A stretch of DNA of 45,191 nt from Planctomycetota bacterium (GTDB lineage: Bacteria > Planctomycetota > Planctomycetia > Pirellulales > Thermoguttaceae): NCBI GenBank assembly GCA_030612765.1, contig JAUWNG010000013.1, forward strand, positions 1-45,191, written 5' to 3'. A program made the position numbers and the translations under genes. The notes under the pieces were generated by a model that was not told the DNA's origin, ran no database searches, and was given only the letters and a program-made list of their open reading frames with translations. This document shows positions 1 to 7,551 of the stretch, piece after piece. Each line of letters opens with the position of its first letter. The first letter of the stretch is position 1.

Positions 1-12
1 ACCCCTCAAAAT

Positions 13-636
13 TTACGTGCCGCGGCTGCGGGTTTGGAGGCCTAGTATGATTTTTTCGAAAATTGTGTTGGGCCCACCCGACGGCGTGAACGTCCCCGTG
101 CCGTAATAGCCGACGCGTTCATCAGAATTGACGAACAACGACCCCCCCCTCAAACTGTAGGACCCGCTGCTGCCGGAGTTGTAGCCGAGGTATAAACTGT
201 AATATAAGGTGTTGTTTCCGCCCGACTGCGTGAACGCGCCCGTGCCGGAGTAGCCGATGTTCTGTCTGGCTGTGCGGAGGGATCCGCTAGTCATTTGAAC
301 CGTGCCAGAATTTCCAAGGGAGTCGCCGAGATAAAGGCGGGAACAAACTTCGCCCGACTGGGTAACGTTGGCGGTGCCGTAATTGATGACGGCATCGTCG
401 GTGGCTGTAGGCTCGGTTCCGCCCCAGTTGTCGGGCGAGGACCAATCGCCGGTAGGTACGGACCAGTACACGGTGGCCGCCTGAGCCGCGGGCGGCGTGC
501 AAAGCAGCACGGCTGCCGCCAGCAATCCCAGCCGAATGGGCAAGAGGAGCTTCAACGCCCCAATCCGTTCCGCCTGCCACTTTGTCTGGAAAAAGGGCAC
601 AGTTTTTTCCCCGCCTAAGATTGCTTTCTCGCACAT
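13..636 (-). pseudogene. Secreted autotransporter-type repeat protein, 5' part, interrupted by an in-frame TAA
   Basis: The visible 207 residues begin with a signal-peptide-like stretch (hydrophobic residues about 30-52 ending in AQAA), followed by a YWSVPTGDWSSPDNW-type opening and then repeats of about 45 residues with G-T-F-T-Q-S-G-G, LYLGYNSGSSGSY and LRGGSL motifs. Such repeats are typical of planctomycete secreted proteins with passenger/autotransporter-type beta-helix repeats; the function is unknown. A good GGAGG lies about 7 bases before the ATG at 636. The reading frame meets TAA at 15-13 exactly where the repeat expects the aromatic residue of SGSYSLRG: the DNA beyond still reads ILRG in the same frame. 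This points to a point nonsense change or a base-calling error, not a natural C-terminus. The rest lies outside the window. Confidence 0.7.
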
Positions 637-1008
637 TCGTTGCCTCCTATGGAAAATTGGGAATCAGGACGCCGTCAACCCTACCGCAATTACCCTTACC
701 ACTTCACCTAATTTGCCACAGCAAACGCGGGTTTACAATAACTCTGAAGCGGGGAATTGATGGATTTTTCCAGAAATACACCGCCCCCCAGAGAGGGGGC
801 GGGAGTGCTCTTGTCTGTCCCCGGTGGAGAACGAAGGGAAAAGCGAGGGGCGCGATTTTACCAGACCCGCATCCGGCATACGCCTTGATTCAGGGCGTGA
901 AAGAACAACTCCCGGGGAGCAATTTGGGGGCGGCACGTTGTACGCCAGACGTTTACCGCAAGTTGCCTTACAGGTCAATTTGCGTGACCGTCCCCTCCCG
1001 GGGCAGCT
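637..1008. other. Intergenic stretch, no gene seen
   Basis: This 372-base gap separates the start of the repeat protein from the 3' end of the glycosyltransferase gene. It holds the Shine-Dalgarno of the repeat protein (complement of cctcc near 645). Reading frames in it have no recognisable protein character. A GC-rich patch lies near 783-803. I see no RNA gene or strong hairpin. Confidence 0.5.
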
Positions 1009-2280
1009 TCATCCCGCCTTACGATAAAGCAGCGGAGCTTCTTCCAGTCGTACTACTTCGCCGTCGTCTCGAACAATTCGTTGCACTTCTCCGCCGGGGA
1101 GAACGCGGTAGCGGATGCCGCGCCAGTTGATCCAGCGTCCAACCGAAGCGCTGGCGATGCCGATCCAATGGGCCAGTTCCACCAGCGGGTTGGCCCATAT
1201 ATCAAACCGCTGAATCCGTCGCGAGGCCTTTTCCCAGTGTGGAAAATAGGTTTTCACCAGGCTTTGACGCACCGCGCCGCGGTAGACCGCCACCATATAG
1301 AGCGCCGCGGCCACGGCCAGCGGAATCCAAGGCGACGGCGAACCGGTCAACAGACTCCACGCCAACACGCCCAAATTGCCGAGCCAGACAAGGCTCGTGA
1401 ACGTGGCCGACACCAAGGAGAAGAACCACCAGTTGAACGTGTATAGTCTGGCGATGAGATATTGGCGGCGGATGAACGACATTGCTTTGCCGAGCGATTC
1501 GTCCAGCGGCGAGGCCACCACGCAGGCCGGCTCGAAACGGACCGGCAGCCGATGGCGTTGCATAACCCGGCTGGCGACCAGATCGTCGCTGAGCGTACCC
1601 TTCCATGCCTCGCGCAAGCCGACGGCCTCGAACACGTCGCGGCGGATTGCCCACGAGCCGCCCCAGATCAGATAGTGGCTGCTGCGGGTCAGCAGCGACA
1701 TCACGTCGCAGTTCATGCTGTAGACCAAGGCGTTTGCCGCGCTTGCCCGTTCGGGCGTGAACCAGCGATAGCCGGTGACGGCGCCCCAGCCCGGCTCGTC
1801 CAATCGCGCGACCATCATCCGCAGCCACTCGGGCCTGGGTCGGGCGTCGGAATCGACGAACGCAATGTATTTGACCCGCCGCGAAATATGCTCCGTGGCG
1901 ACGCGGAGATTGTGTACCTTCTGGCCGCTGTCCGAGGCCCGCCCGGCAACGACCACCCGCGCCGGCACCCAAGGATGGCCGGCCATCGCCCGACGGATGA
2001 CCGGGTATGCCGGATCGTTGACGCTTTCGACGATGAACGTTACCTCGAAATTATCGTAGTCTTGCTCGAACAGCGCGCGAAGGTTTGTTTTCAGTTCGAG
2101 ATCGACGCCCTTGCATGGGGCGAATAGTGCCACGCGCCCGGTCGGCTGGTGCCGATGAATGTCGCGCATGCAACTCCGCACGTAGCGGCGATGCTCCCAA
2201 GTCTGTAACGCCAGCAGCAGCGACCAGACGAGCACCAGCCCCGACAGAGTCAGATAGACCGAAAGCCAATACACATCCAT
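1009..2280 (-). CDS. Membrane GT2 glycosyltransferase, ceramide glucosyltransferase-like
   Basis: A 423-residue processive-type family 2 glycosyltransferase that would transfer a sugar from a nucleotide sugar to a lipid acceptor at the inner membrane. An N-terminal membrane helix (about 4-25) is followed by the GT-A domain with FAPCKGVD near 53-60, the metal-binding DSD at 143-145, SDD at 231-233 and RRQYL at 271-275, the D-D-D-(Q/R)xxRW layout of the ceramide glucosyltransferase (GT21) group. Two or three hydrophobic segments follow (about 283-345). The acceptor cannot be told from sequence: bacterial members may glycosylate sphingolipids, hopanoids or other lipids. It stands alone, divergent from the LPS permease gene with a 412-base gap, so a link to envelope lipid biogenesis is only suggestive. 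Confidence 0.85.
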   Translation of the reverse strand: MDVYWLSVYLTLSGLVLVWSLLLALQTWEHRRYVRSCMRDIHRHQPTGRVALFAPCKGVDLELKTNLRALFEQDYDNFEVTFIVESVNDPAYPVIRRAMAGHPWVPARVVVAGRASDSGQKVHNLRVATEHISRRVKYIAFVDSDARPRPEWLRMMVARLDEPGWGAVTGYRWFTPERASAANALVYSMNCDVMSLLTRSSHYLIWGGSWAIRRDVFEAVGLREAWKGTLSDDLVASRVMQRHRLPVRFEPACVVASPLDESLGKAMSFIRRQYLIARLYTFNWWFFSLVSATFTSLVWLGNLGVLAWSLLTGSPSPWIPLAVAAALYMVAVYRGAVRQSLVKTYFPHWEKASRRIQRFDIWANPLVELAHWIGIASASVGRWINWRGIRYRVLPGGEVQRIVRDDGEVVRLEEAPLLYRKAG

Positions 2281-2451
2281 GCGAGTCCCGCAGTTCGGAG
2301 AGGCGGTTTTATGGAGCGGAGAATACCTATTGCACCAAAACGGGTCAATATCAGGGGATCACGAGACGTAAAGACAGGCAGGATGGCTAACATGCGCTGT
2401 GTTGGTCGGGTAGCAATTGCCGCACGGACGCGGCGGAAGTTGTGAATTTTT

Positions 2452-2505
2452 GTAGGGTGCGTGAAACGCACCACAACCGGTAGCACATGGTGCGTTTCAC
2501 CCTGC
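2452..2505. repeat. GTAGGGTGCGT-type inverted repeat, copy 1
   Basis: The left arm reads gtagggtgcgtgaaacgcac and the right arm returns as tggtgcgtttcaccctgc. The same family recurs at 12461-12534 and 20863-21001, each time starting with (g)tagggNgcgt. Confidence 0.8.
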
Positions 2506-2550
2506 GGGGATTGTGGTCGTGATGACTGCCCATCCCTGCTTTTCCATGGC

Positions 2551-2575
2551 GGGGTGGCAGTACAACTGCCACCCC
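2551..2575. repeat. GGGGNGGCAGT palindrome, copy 1
   Basis: Arms of 11 bases (ggggtggcagt / actgccacccc) around a 3-base loop. Near-identical copies are at 38931-38955 and 44460-44484, so it is a dispersed element of the genome. Here it lies between divergent genes. Confidence 0.85.
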
Positions 2576-2692
2576 AACCATACCCCCCGCGACCGCAGTC
2601 GCGGGGCGTTTTGGATTTTGTCACATCGGTATTCCCCTTCGCCCGATCAACTGAGCTTGACCCCTGCCCGCTCGCCCCACACAATTCAACCC

Positions 2693-3883
2693 ATGTACAT
2701 TTTGACGCGGCACCTGGTCTGGGAGGTTTTCAAGTTTTTTTTGGCGGCGTTGGCGGTGCTGACGCTGATAGTCACCATCGGCATGGGCGTAAAAGAGGGG
2801 ATGAGCCGGGGCCTGCCGCCGTTGGTGATGCTGCGGACCATGCCCTTCATGCTGCCGGAGATGCTCGGCATCACCATTCCCGCCGCCATGCTCTACTCGG
2901 TCAGCAGCGTGTTCGGCCGGATGACCGGGGCGAACGAAATCGTGGCCCTAAAGTCGCTGGGGATCAGTCCGATGGCGGCCGTTTGGCCGGTGTTGGTGCT
3001 GGCCGCGTTCCTCAGCCTGGGCACGGTCTGGATGTACGAGATCGCCGCCACCTGGTGCAAGCCCAGCGTACATCGGATCGCATACGAGTCGATCGAGGAA
3101 ATCGCTTACGGCATGTTGCGGAAGAAGGGTTCGTACGACTGCGACCAGTTCAGCATTACCGTCAAGCGGGTCGACGGCCGGCGGCTGATCCGACCGACGA
3201 TTATTCTGAAGGAGCAGCCCGGCAGACCGCGGATTATGCTCACCGCCGCCGAGGCGGAACTGCGCATCGATCGGCAGGCCAAGTTGCTGCGGATCATTTG
3301 CCGACAGGGAGAAGTCGAAATCGAGGGGCAAATGCGGATGTCGTTCCCCGACGAGCAAGAGTATACCGTGCCGATCGTCGTGTCGCCGACGCCGCCGTTT
3401 CACCGCGATTGGGTCTCGCTGGGAAGCATACCCCGCCTGATCGAAATACTACAATCCGAGCAGGCTAATACCGAGGCCGAGTTGCGGCAACTCGAAAACC
3501 TCCGCGAGGCGAACAAGGCCCTGGGAACGCCCGAATCGAAAACCGACGCCGCCGAGATAACCGCGAAAACCGATAAGATCGCCGAGTATCGACATCTGAT
3601 ATTACGCCTGAAGACCGAGCCGTACCGCCGTTGGTCGAACGGGTTCACTTGCCTTTGCTTCGCGTTGATCGGCACGCCGGTGGCCATGCTTTGGCGTCAC
3701 GCCGACGCGTTGACTAACTTTTTCGTCTGCTTCCTGCCGATCTTGGCGATCTACTATCCGTTGCTGATGTTCGGCGAGGACCTTTCGACCTCCGGCACGT
3801 TGCCGCCGATCTCCTTTTGGACGGGCAACGTCGTGCTCTCGATTCCCGCGGTCGTTCTGTTGCGTTGGATAGTCCGGCATTAA
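2693..3883 (+). CDS. LptF/LptG family permease (YjgP/YjgQ)
   Basis: A 396-residue inner-membrane protein of the LptF/LptG family, the transmembrane part of the LptB2FG exporter that lifts lipopolysaccharide out of the inner membrane. It has the family's three N-terminal helices (about 10-35, 48-75, 95-120) with GITIPAAMLYSVSSVFGRM and the GANEIVALKSLGIS coupling-loop segment, a periplasmic beta-jellyroll-like middle, and three C-terminal helices near 310-395. ATG at 2693 is chosen because the family signature begins at once (MYILTRHLVWEVFKFF); the longer in-frame opening has no family character. The middle domain holds an added charged stretch at about 255-300. The usual partner permease is not adjacent. 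Confidence 0.88.
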   Translation: MYILTRHLVWEVFKFFLAALAVLTLIVTIGMGVKEGMSRGLPPLVMLRTMPFMLPEMLGITIPAAMLYSVSSVFGRMTGANEIVALKSLGISPMAAVWPVLVLAAFLSLGTVWMYEIAATWCKPSVHRIAYESIEEIAYGMLRKKGSYDCDQFSITVKRVDGRRLIRPTIILKEQPGRPRIMLTAAEAELRIDRQAKLLRIICRQGEVEIEGQMRMSFPDEQEYTVPIVVSPTPPFHRDWVSLGSIPRLIEILQSEQANTEAELRQLENLREANKALGTPESKTDAAEITAKTDKIAEYRHLILRLKTEPYRRWSNGFTCLCFALIGTPVAMLWRHADALTNFFVCFLPILAIYYPLLMFGEDLSTSGTLPPISFWTGNVVLSIPAVVLLRWIVRH

Positions 3884-3931
3884 CGAAAAAACCGTTTTTC
3901 CGCCACGCCTAATTATGGTGTAAACTTGGCT

Positions 3932-5119
3932 ATGAACGCAGAATTCAAACTGCCCAAAATAGGCGAAGATATCGCTGGCGGAGACGTGGTCGGCGTGCTG
4001 GTGCGCGAGGGGGACGTGATCGCCGCCAACGACGGGGTGATCGAGTTGGAGACCGACAAGGCCGTGTTGGAAATCCCCTGCACCCTGGCCGGCCAGGTCA
4101 CGAAGGTCCACGTCGCCAAAGGTCAAACCGTCAAGGTCGGCCAACCGTTGTTGACCGTCGAGGTCGAAGCCGAGACGGTTGCGAAGCCGCAAGCGGTCAA
4201 AAAGCCGCGCCCGTCGGTCGCGCCGGCCGGCCCCGAGGCCCGACGCCTGGCCCGCGAACTGGGCGTCGATCTCGCCCGGGTGCAAGGCACCGGCAAGCGG
4301 GGACGGATCACCGTCGAAGACGTCCGCGCCGCGGGCGTCCCATCCGCGGGCATCCCCGCCCAGCGCGGCAGCCGCGAGCCGGCCGTCCCGCCGGGCGAAC
4401 TGGGCGAGGATTCTTACGGCCCGGTCCGCCGCGAGCGGATGTCGAAAATCCGCCGCACCATCGCCGCCCGAATGGCCGCTTCGGCGAGCACCATCCCGCA
4501 CGTTACCAACTTCGACGACGCCGACGTGACCGAACTGGAACGAATGCGGAAAACCATCCCGCCGGCATACCTTGGCCCGACGATCAAGTTGACGGCGATG
4601 CCGTTCGTGATCCGCGCGGTGGCGCTGGCGTTGCGGCAGCATCCGTTGCTGAACGCGAGCATCGACGAGGAAAAGGAACAGATCGTCTACAAGCAGTACG
4701 TCAACGTAGGCGTGGCGGTCGATACGCCTCGCGGCCTGGTCGTGCCGGTGTTGAAGGGCGCCGATCGGATGAGCATTTTGCATATTGCCCGCGAGCTGAC
4801 GCTGCTTGCGGCCCGTGCCCGCTCGGCCGAGTTCACGGTTGACGAGCTTCGCGGGGGCACGTTCACCGTCAGCAATCTGGGCGCGGTCGGCGGCGTTTAC
4901 AGCACGCCGATCATAAACCACCCGGAGGTGGCCATCTTGTTGCTGGGTCGCTCGCGCTGGATGCTGTCCGTGTTCGAGGGGAAGATCGAAGGCCGGCTGA
5001 AGATGCCGCTGAGTCTCTCGTTCGACCACCGCGTTGTGGACGGCGCCGCCGCCGGCCGGTTCCTCAACGACGTTATTGACTATCTCCAATCGCCCGGCAA
5101 ACTGCTGTTGACGAAGTAG
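3932..5119 (+). CDS. Dihydrolipoamide acyltransferase, E2 of a 2-oxoacid dehydrogenase complex
   Basis: A 395-residue E2 component that carries acyl groups on a swinging lipoyl arm and passes them to CoA. Order: one lipoyl domain (about 3-78) with the modified lysine at K43 in ETDKAV; a linker; a peripheral-subunit-binding domain (about 100-133, ARRLARELGVDL...GKRGRITVEDV); a second linker; and a catalytic domain (about 165-395) with H366 and D370 in the DHRVVDGA motif. It is most like pyruvate dehydrogenase E2 (aceF/pdhC), but branched-chain or 2-oxoglutarate use cannot be excluded. E1 and E3 genes are not next to it. ATG 3932 is preferred to an in-frame TTG two codons upstream. Confidence 0.9.
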   Translation: MNAEFKLPKIGEDIAGGDVVGVLVREGDVIAANDGVIELETDKAVLEIPCTLAGQVTKVHVAKGQTVKVGQPLLTVEVEAETVAKPQAVKKPRPSVAPAGPEARRLARELGVDLARVQGTGKRGRITVEDVRAAGVPSAGIPAQRGSREPAVPPGELGEDSYGPVRRERMSKIRRTIAARMAASASTIPHVTNFDDADVTELERMRKTIPPAYLGPTIKLTAMPFVIRAVALALRQHPLLNASIDEEKEQIVYKQYVNVGVAVDTPRGLVVPVLKGADRMSILHIARELTLLAARARSAEFTVDELRGGTFTVSNLGAVGGVYSTPIINHPEVAILLLGRSRWMLSVFEGKIEGRLKMPLSLSFDHRVVDGAAAGRFLNDVIDYLQSPGKLLLTK

Positions 5120-5160
5120 TGTTGGGCTAAACGACTTCCAGAGAATCCGAAAAACCATCC

Positions 5161-5577
5161 ATGCCGCTGTTTACAAAAAACAAAGTGTCTCGGGTCAAGA
5201 GTTTCGTCATTAAGTTGGTTAACAACAACTGCCCGAAATTGAAATCGCTGATCGAGGGGCCTCGACGGGACAGCCGGGTCAACATGACGGTGGTTGTGAT
5301 GGTGATTCCCTTGGAAGGCAAGGCCCTTCAGGTCGGCCAGGCGTTGATGGCCGTTACCAAGGAGTTTTCGTCCACCGGCGTGGCGATCGTGCTCGATCAC
5401 CCGCGCGGGATGGACGAGGCCGTATTGGGTTTCCGCTTCGAGGGGGAAATGACCTACATTCACGCCAAGGCGAAGCACCTCAACCCCATCGGCGGCGGAT
5501 TTTATCAACTTGGCTTTGAACTGGAGGAAATCGTCTCCCCGGGCGATTACCCGAAGCTGCAATCATTGAGTTTCTGA
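5161..5577 (+). CDS. PilZ-like domain protein
   Basis: A 138-residue protein that is mostly one domain. It has an RxxxR motif (R35-R39, in PRRDSR) and, about 30 residues on, EFSSTGV in the position of the D/NxSxxG motif, followed by beta-rich sequence ending LGFELEEI. That pairing is the c-di-GMP-binding signature of PilZ domains, so it may sense c-di-GMP, though the second motif starts with E instead of D/N. It lies 41 bases after the E2 gene on the same strand; no functional link to E2 is evident. Confidence 0.6.
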   Translation: MPLFTKNKVSRVKSFVIKLVNNNCPKLKSLIEGPRRDSRVNMTVVVMVIPLEGKALQVGQALMAVTKEFSSTGVAIVLDHPRGMDEAVLGFRFEGEMTYIHAKAKHLNPIGGGFYQLGFELEEIVSPGDYPKLQSLSF

Positions 5578-5606
5578 TTGCCGAAACAGCTTTCCCGCGG
5601 TGCTTT

Positions 5607-5774
5607 TCAATCAAGCTTTTCGTCCTCTTCGATGTCGGGCGATTCGATGTCGGCCGTGGAATGCAGGTGTTCGGTGGAGCCGGGGGTGGCGACCACCTTG
5701 TAGATGCACCACGACAACATCCCGGTCACGCCGCCGACCGCGAGTATCATAACGATCCAACCGCCTGTGTTCAT
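5607..5774 (-). CDS. Small membrane subunit of the adjacent NSS transporter (MetS-like)
   Basis: A 55-residue protein: one hydrophobic helix (about 5-24, GGWIVMILAVGGVTGMLSW), then a short polar tail rich in D and E (IESPDIEEDEK). Its ATG overlaps the stop of the transporter gene in an ATGA arrangement at 5774-5771, so translation is probably coupled. Tiny one-helix partners encoded directly after NSS-family transporters are known (MetS with MetP in corynebacteria). Assignment rests on size, topology and this overlap, not on clear sequence identity. Confidence 0.72.
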   Translation of the reverse strand: MNTGGWIVMILAVGGVTGMLSWCIYKVVATPGSTEHLHSTADIESPDIEEDEKLD

Positions 5775-7399
5775 GGCGCGGCCTCCGTTTCGGCCCGTTC
5801 CGCCGCTCTCCAGCGTCTGACGGATTGGGCAATCAACAACAAAAACAGGATGATGACGACGACGATGAATCCCAGCGTCATTTGAACCACGGGGCTTTGC
5901 TGAATCTTCTGCGGCCAGGTTAAAACCTCGGGGTCTTCCGACGCCGTGAAGAACTGTTGGTTTATCCAGAGGCCGAAAATCACCAACAAATACGTCGGCG
6001 AGACGTACTTGATGATGAATTTGACGAACCGTGGGATACGGATTTCCGCCCCGCGGCTAAGCTCCTCGAACCCCCGGTCGACGCCCAACACCCAACCAAA
6101 CAGAATCACCTGGAAGGTGGCCAGCACGAATATACATAACGTGCCCACCCAGAAGTTGAGCGTATCCAGGACCATAAGGTTTTTCGAGAAGAAAACCACC
6201 AAGGCCGCTCCGACGGCGGTGATGAATCCCAGTATGGCCACCGAGGCCTTGCGCCGCAATCCCAGTCCTTCCTCCAGCAAGGCGATGGCCGGCTGCAACA
6301 TCGACAGCGAACTGGTCACCGCCGCCAGGAACAAGAGGAAGAAAAACAGGAAACCGACCGCCTGCCCATAGGGCATTTGATTGAAAACATTCGGTAAGGT
6401 TTTAAATCCGAGGGAAAATGTATCCTGCGGTTTATTGAAGAACTCTTTTCCAAGAAAAATAAACGCCGCGGGCACGATAATCAGTCCGCCCAAAGCCACC
6501 TCGCAGAATTCGTTGCCCGCCGACGCGGTCAGGCTCGACAGGGCGATGTCGTCGTCCTTTTTCATATAGCTGGCGTAAGTGATGACGATGCCGAAACCGA
6601 CCGAAAGGGAGAAAAAGATTTGCCCCGCCGCCTCCAACCACATCTGCGGATTACACAACGACACCCAGAACGCTTCTTTTGTTACGTCAAGGTTCCACAT
6701 ATACCCCAATCCGTTGGTCAGATTCTGCTCGGGATGACCTTCGATTGGCGCCCCGAGGGTCAACACACGGATCAGAATGACGATAGCGCAAATGATCAGC
6801 AGCGGCATTGCCCAACGGCAAAACCACTCGATCCCTTTTGCCAAACCGCGGTAGATCAAAACGAAGTTGATAACGAAACAAGCCGCCGTGAACAGAACAG
6901 CCGATCCAAGCGGCCAACCTTCGGGAGACAGTATCGCCGCGCCGTCTTTGTTCATGCCGACGAAATTGTTGAAGAAATTTTCATATACCGCCGGTTTATC
7001 ACCGAGATTCATTTGCCCGAACAGGTATCGCAGCGAATAGGCCAAACACCATCCCTCGATGTAGACGTAAAACATGTAGATCATCACGGGTATGATGATC
7101 GCCAACACGCCGCAGTATGGGGCGATGGGGTTTTTCCAGACCGCACGGTATATGCCCGGCGTGGAGTTGTAGCCTTGCGATCCGCCGTAGCGGCCCAGCG
7201 ACCATTCGACCCAGGCCAACGGCAGCCCGAGAATCAGGAGCGAGATGAAGTAGGGGATCATGAACGCCCCGCCTTCATACTGCGCCGCCAATCCGGGGAA
7301 GCGGAGGAAGTTTCCCAGCCCCACGGCGCTGCCCATCACCGCCAGAATCACACCCAGACGCGAGCCCCAAGCCTCTTTTGGTCTGTTTTGTCGAGTCAT
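5771..7399 (-). CDS. Sodium-dependent NSS/SNF family transporter
   Basis: A 542-residue neurotransmitter:sodium symporter family protein, an inner-membrane carrier that takes up an amino acid or similar solute with Na+. The first helix carries the family signature WGSRLGVILAVMGSAVGLGNFLRFP, whose unwound centre forms Na+ and substrate sites in LeuT-type structures; roughly twelve helices follow, with GFGIVITYASY (helix 6) and SSLSMLQP (helix 8) also recognisable. The substrate is not predictable. It overlaps by 4 bases the small one-helix gene downstream, a layout like metP-metS. No strong Shine-Dalgarno precedes the ATG. Confidence 0.92.
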   Translation of the reverse strand: MTRQNRPKEAWGSRLGVILAVMGSAVGLGNFLRFPGLAAQYEGGAFMIPYFISLLILGLPLAWVEWSLGRYGGSQGYNSTPGIYRAVWKNPIAPYCGVLAIIIPVMIYMFYVYIEGWCLAYSLRYLFGQMNLGDKPAVYENFFNNFVGMNKDGAAILSPEGWPLGSAVLFTAACFVINFVLIYRGLAKGIEWFCRWAMPLLIICAIVILIRVLTLGAPIEGHPEQNLTNGLGYMWNLDVTKEAFWVSLCNPQMWLEAAGQIFFSLSVGFGIVITYASYMKKDDDIALSSLTASAGNEFCEVALGGLIIVPAAFIFLGKEFFNKPQDTFSLGFKTLPNVFNQMPYGQAVGFLFFFLLFLAAVTSSLSMLQPAIALLEEGLGLRRKASVAILGFITAVGAALVVFFSKNLMVLDTLNFWVGTLCIFVLATFQVILFGWVLGVDRGFEELSRGAEIRIPRFVKFIIKYVSPTYLLVIFGLWINQQFFTASEDPEVLTWPQKIQQSPVVQMTLGFIVVVIILFLLLIAQSVRRWRAAERAETEAAP

Positions 7400-7551
7400 G
7401 ATTAGCTAGGTTGCCAAGTGTATTTACAAAAGTGAATTGACTTCAGAAAAAAACAGGTGTAATTTTATAGGTAGCGACCAGAATGGGCCGGTTTCGATCG
7501 ACTCAGGACATTGTCCCTGGCCGCTTCTTTTTTTCTTCGGCGGAAATCCAC

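Larger units (their letters stand above)
2281..2692. other. Divergent intergenic region with two palindromic repeats
   Basis: This gap lies between the divergent glycosyltransferase and LptF/G genes and should hold both promoters. Nothing gene-like is visible. Two repeat units occupy its right half: an imperfect inverted repeat at 2452-2505 and a perfect-armed 25-base palindrome at 2551-2575. Since the genes diverge, neither repeat can be their transcription terminator. Confidence 0.5.

Noticed and set aside
733-978. Minus-strand frame of 81 residues before the glycosyltransferase 3' end
   Set aside because: Low-complexity composition, no start signal and no recognisable domain.
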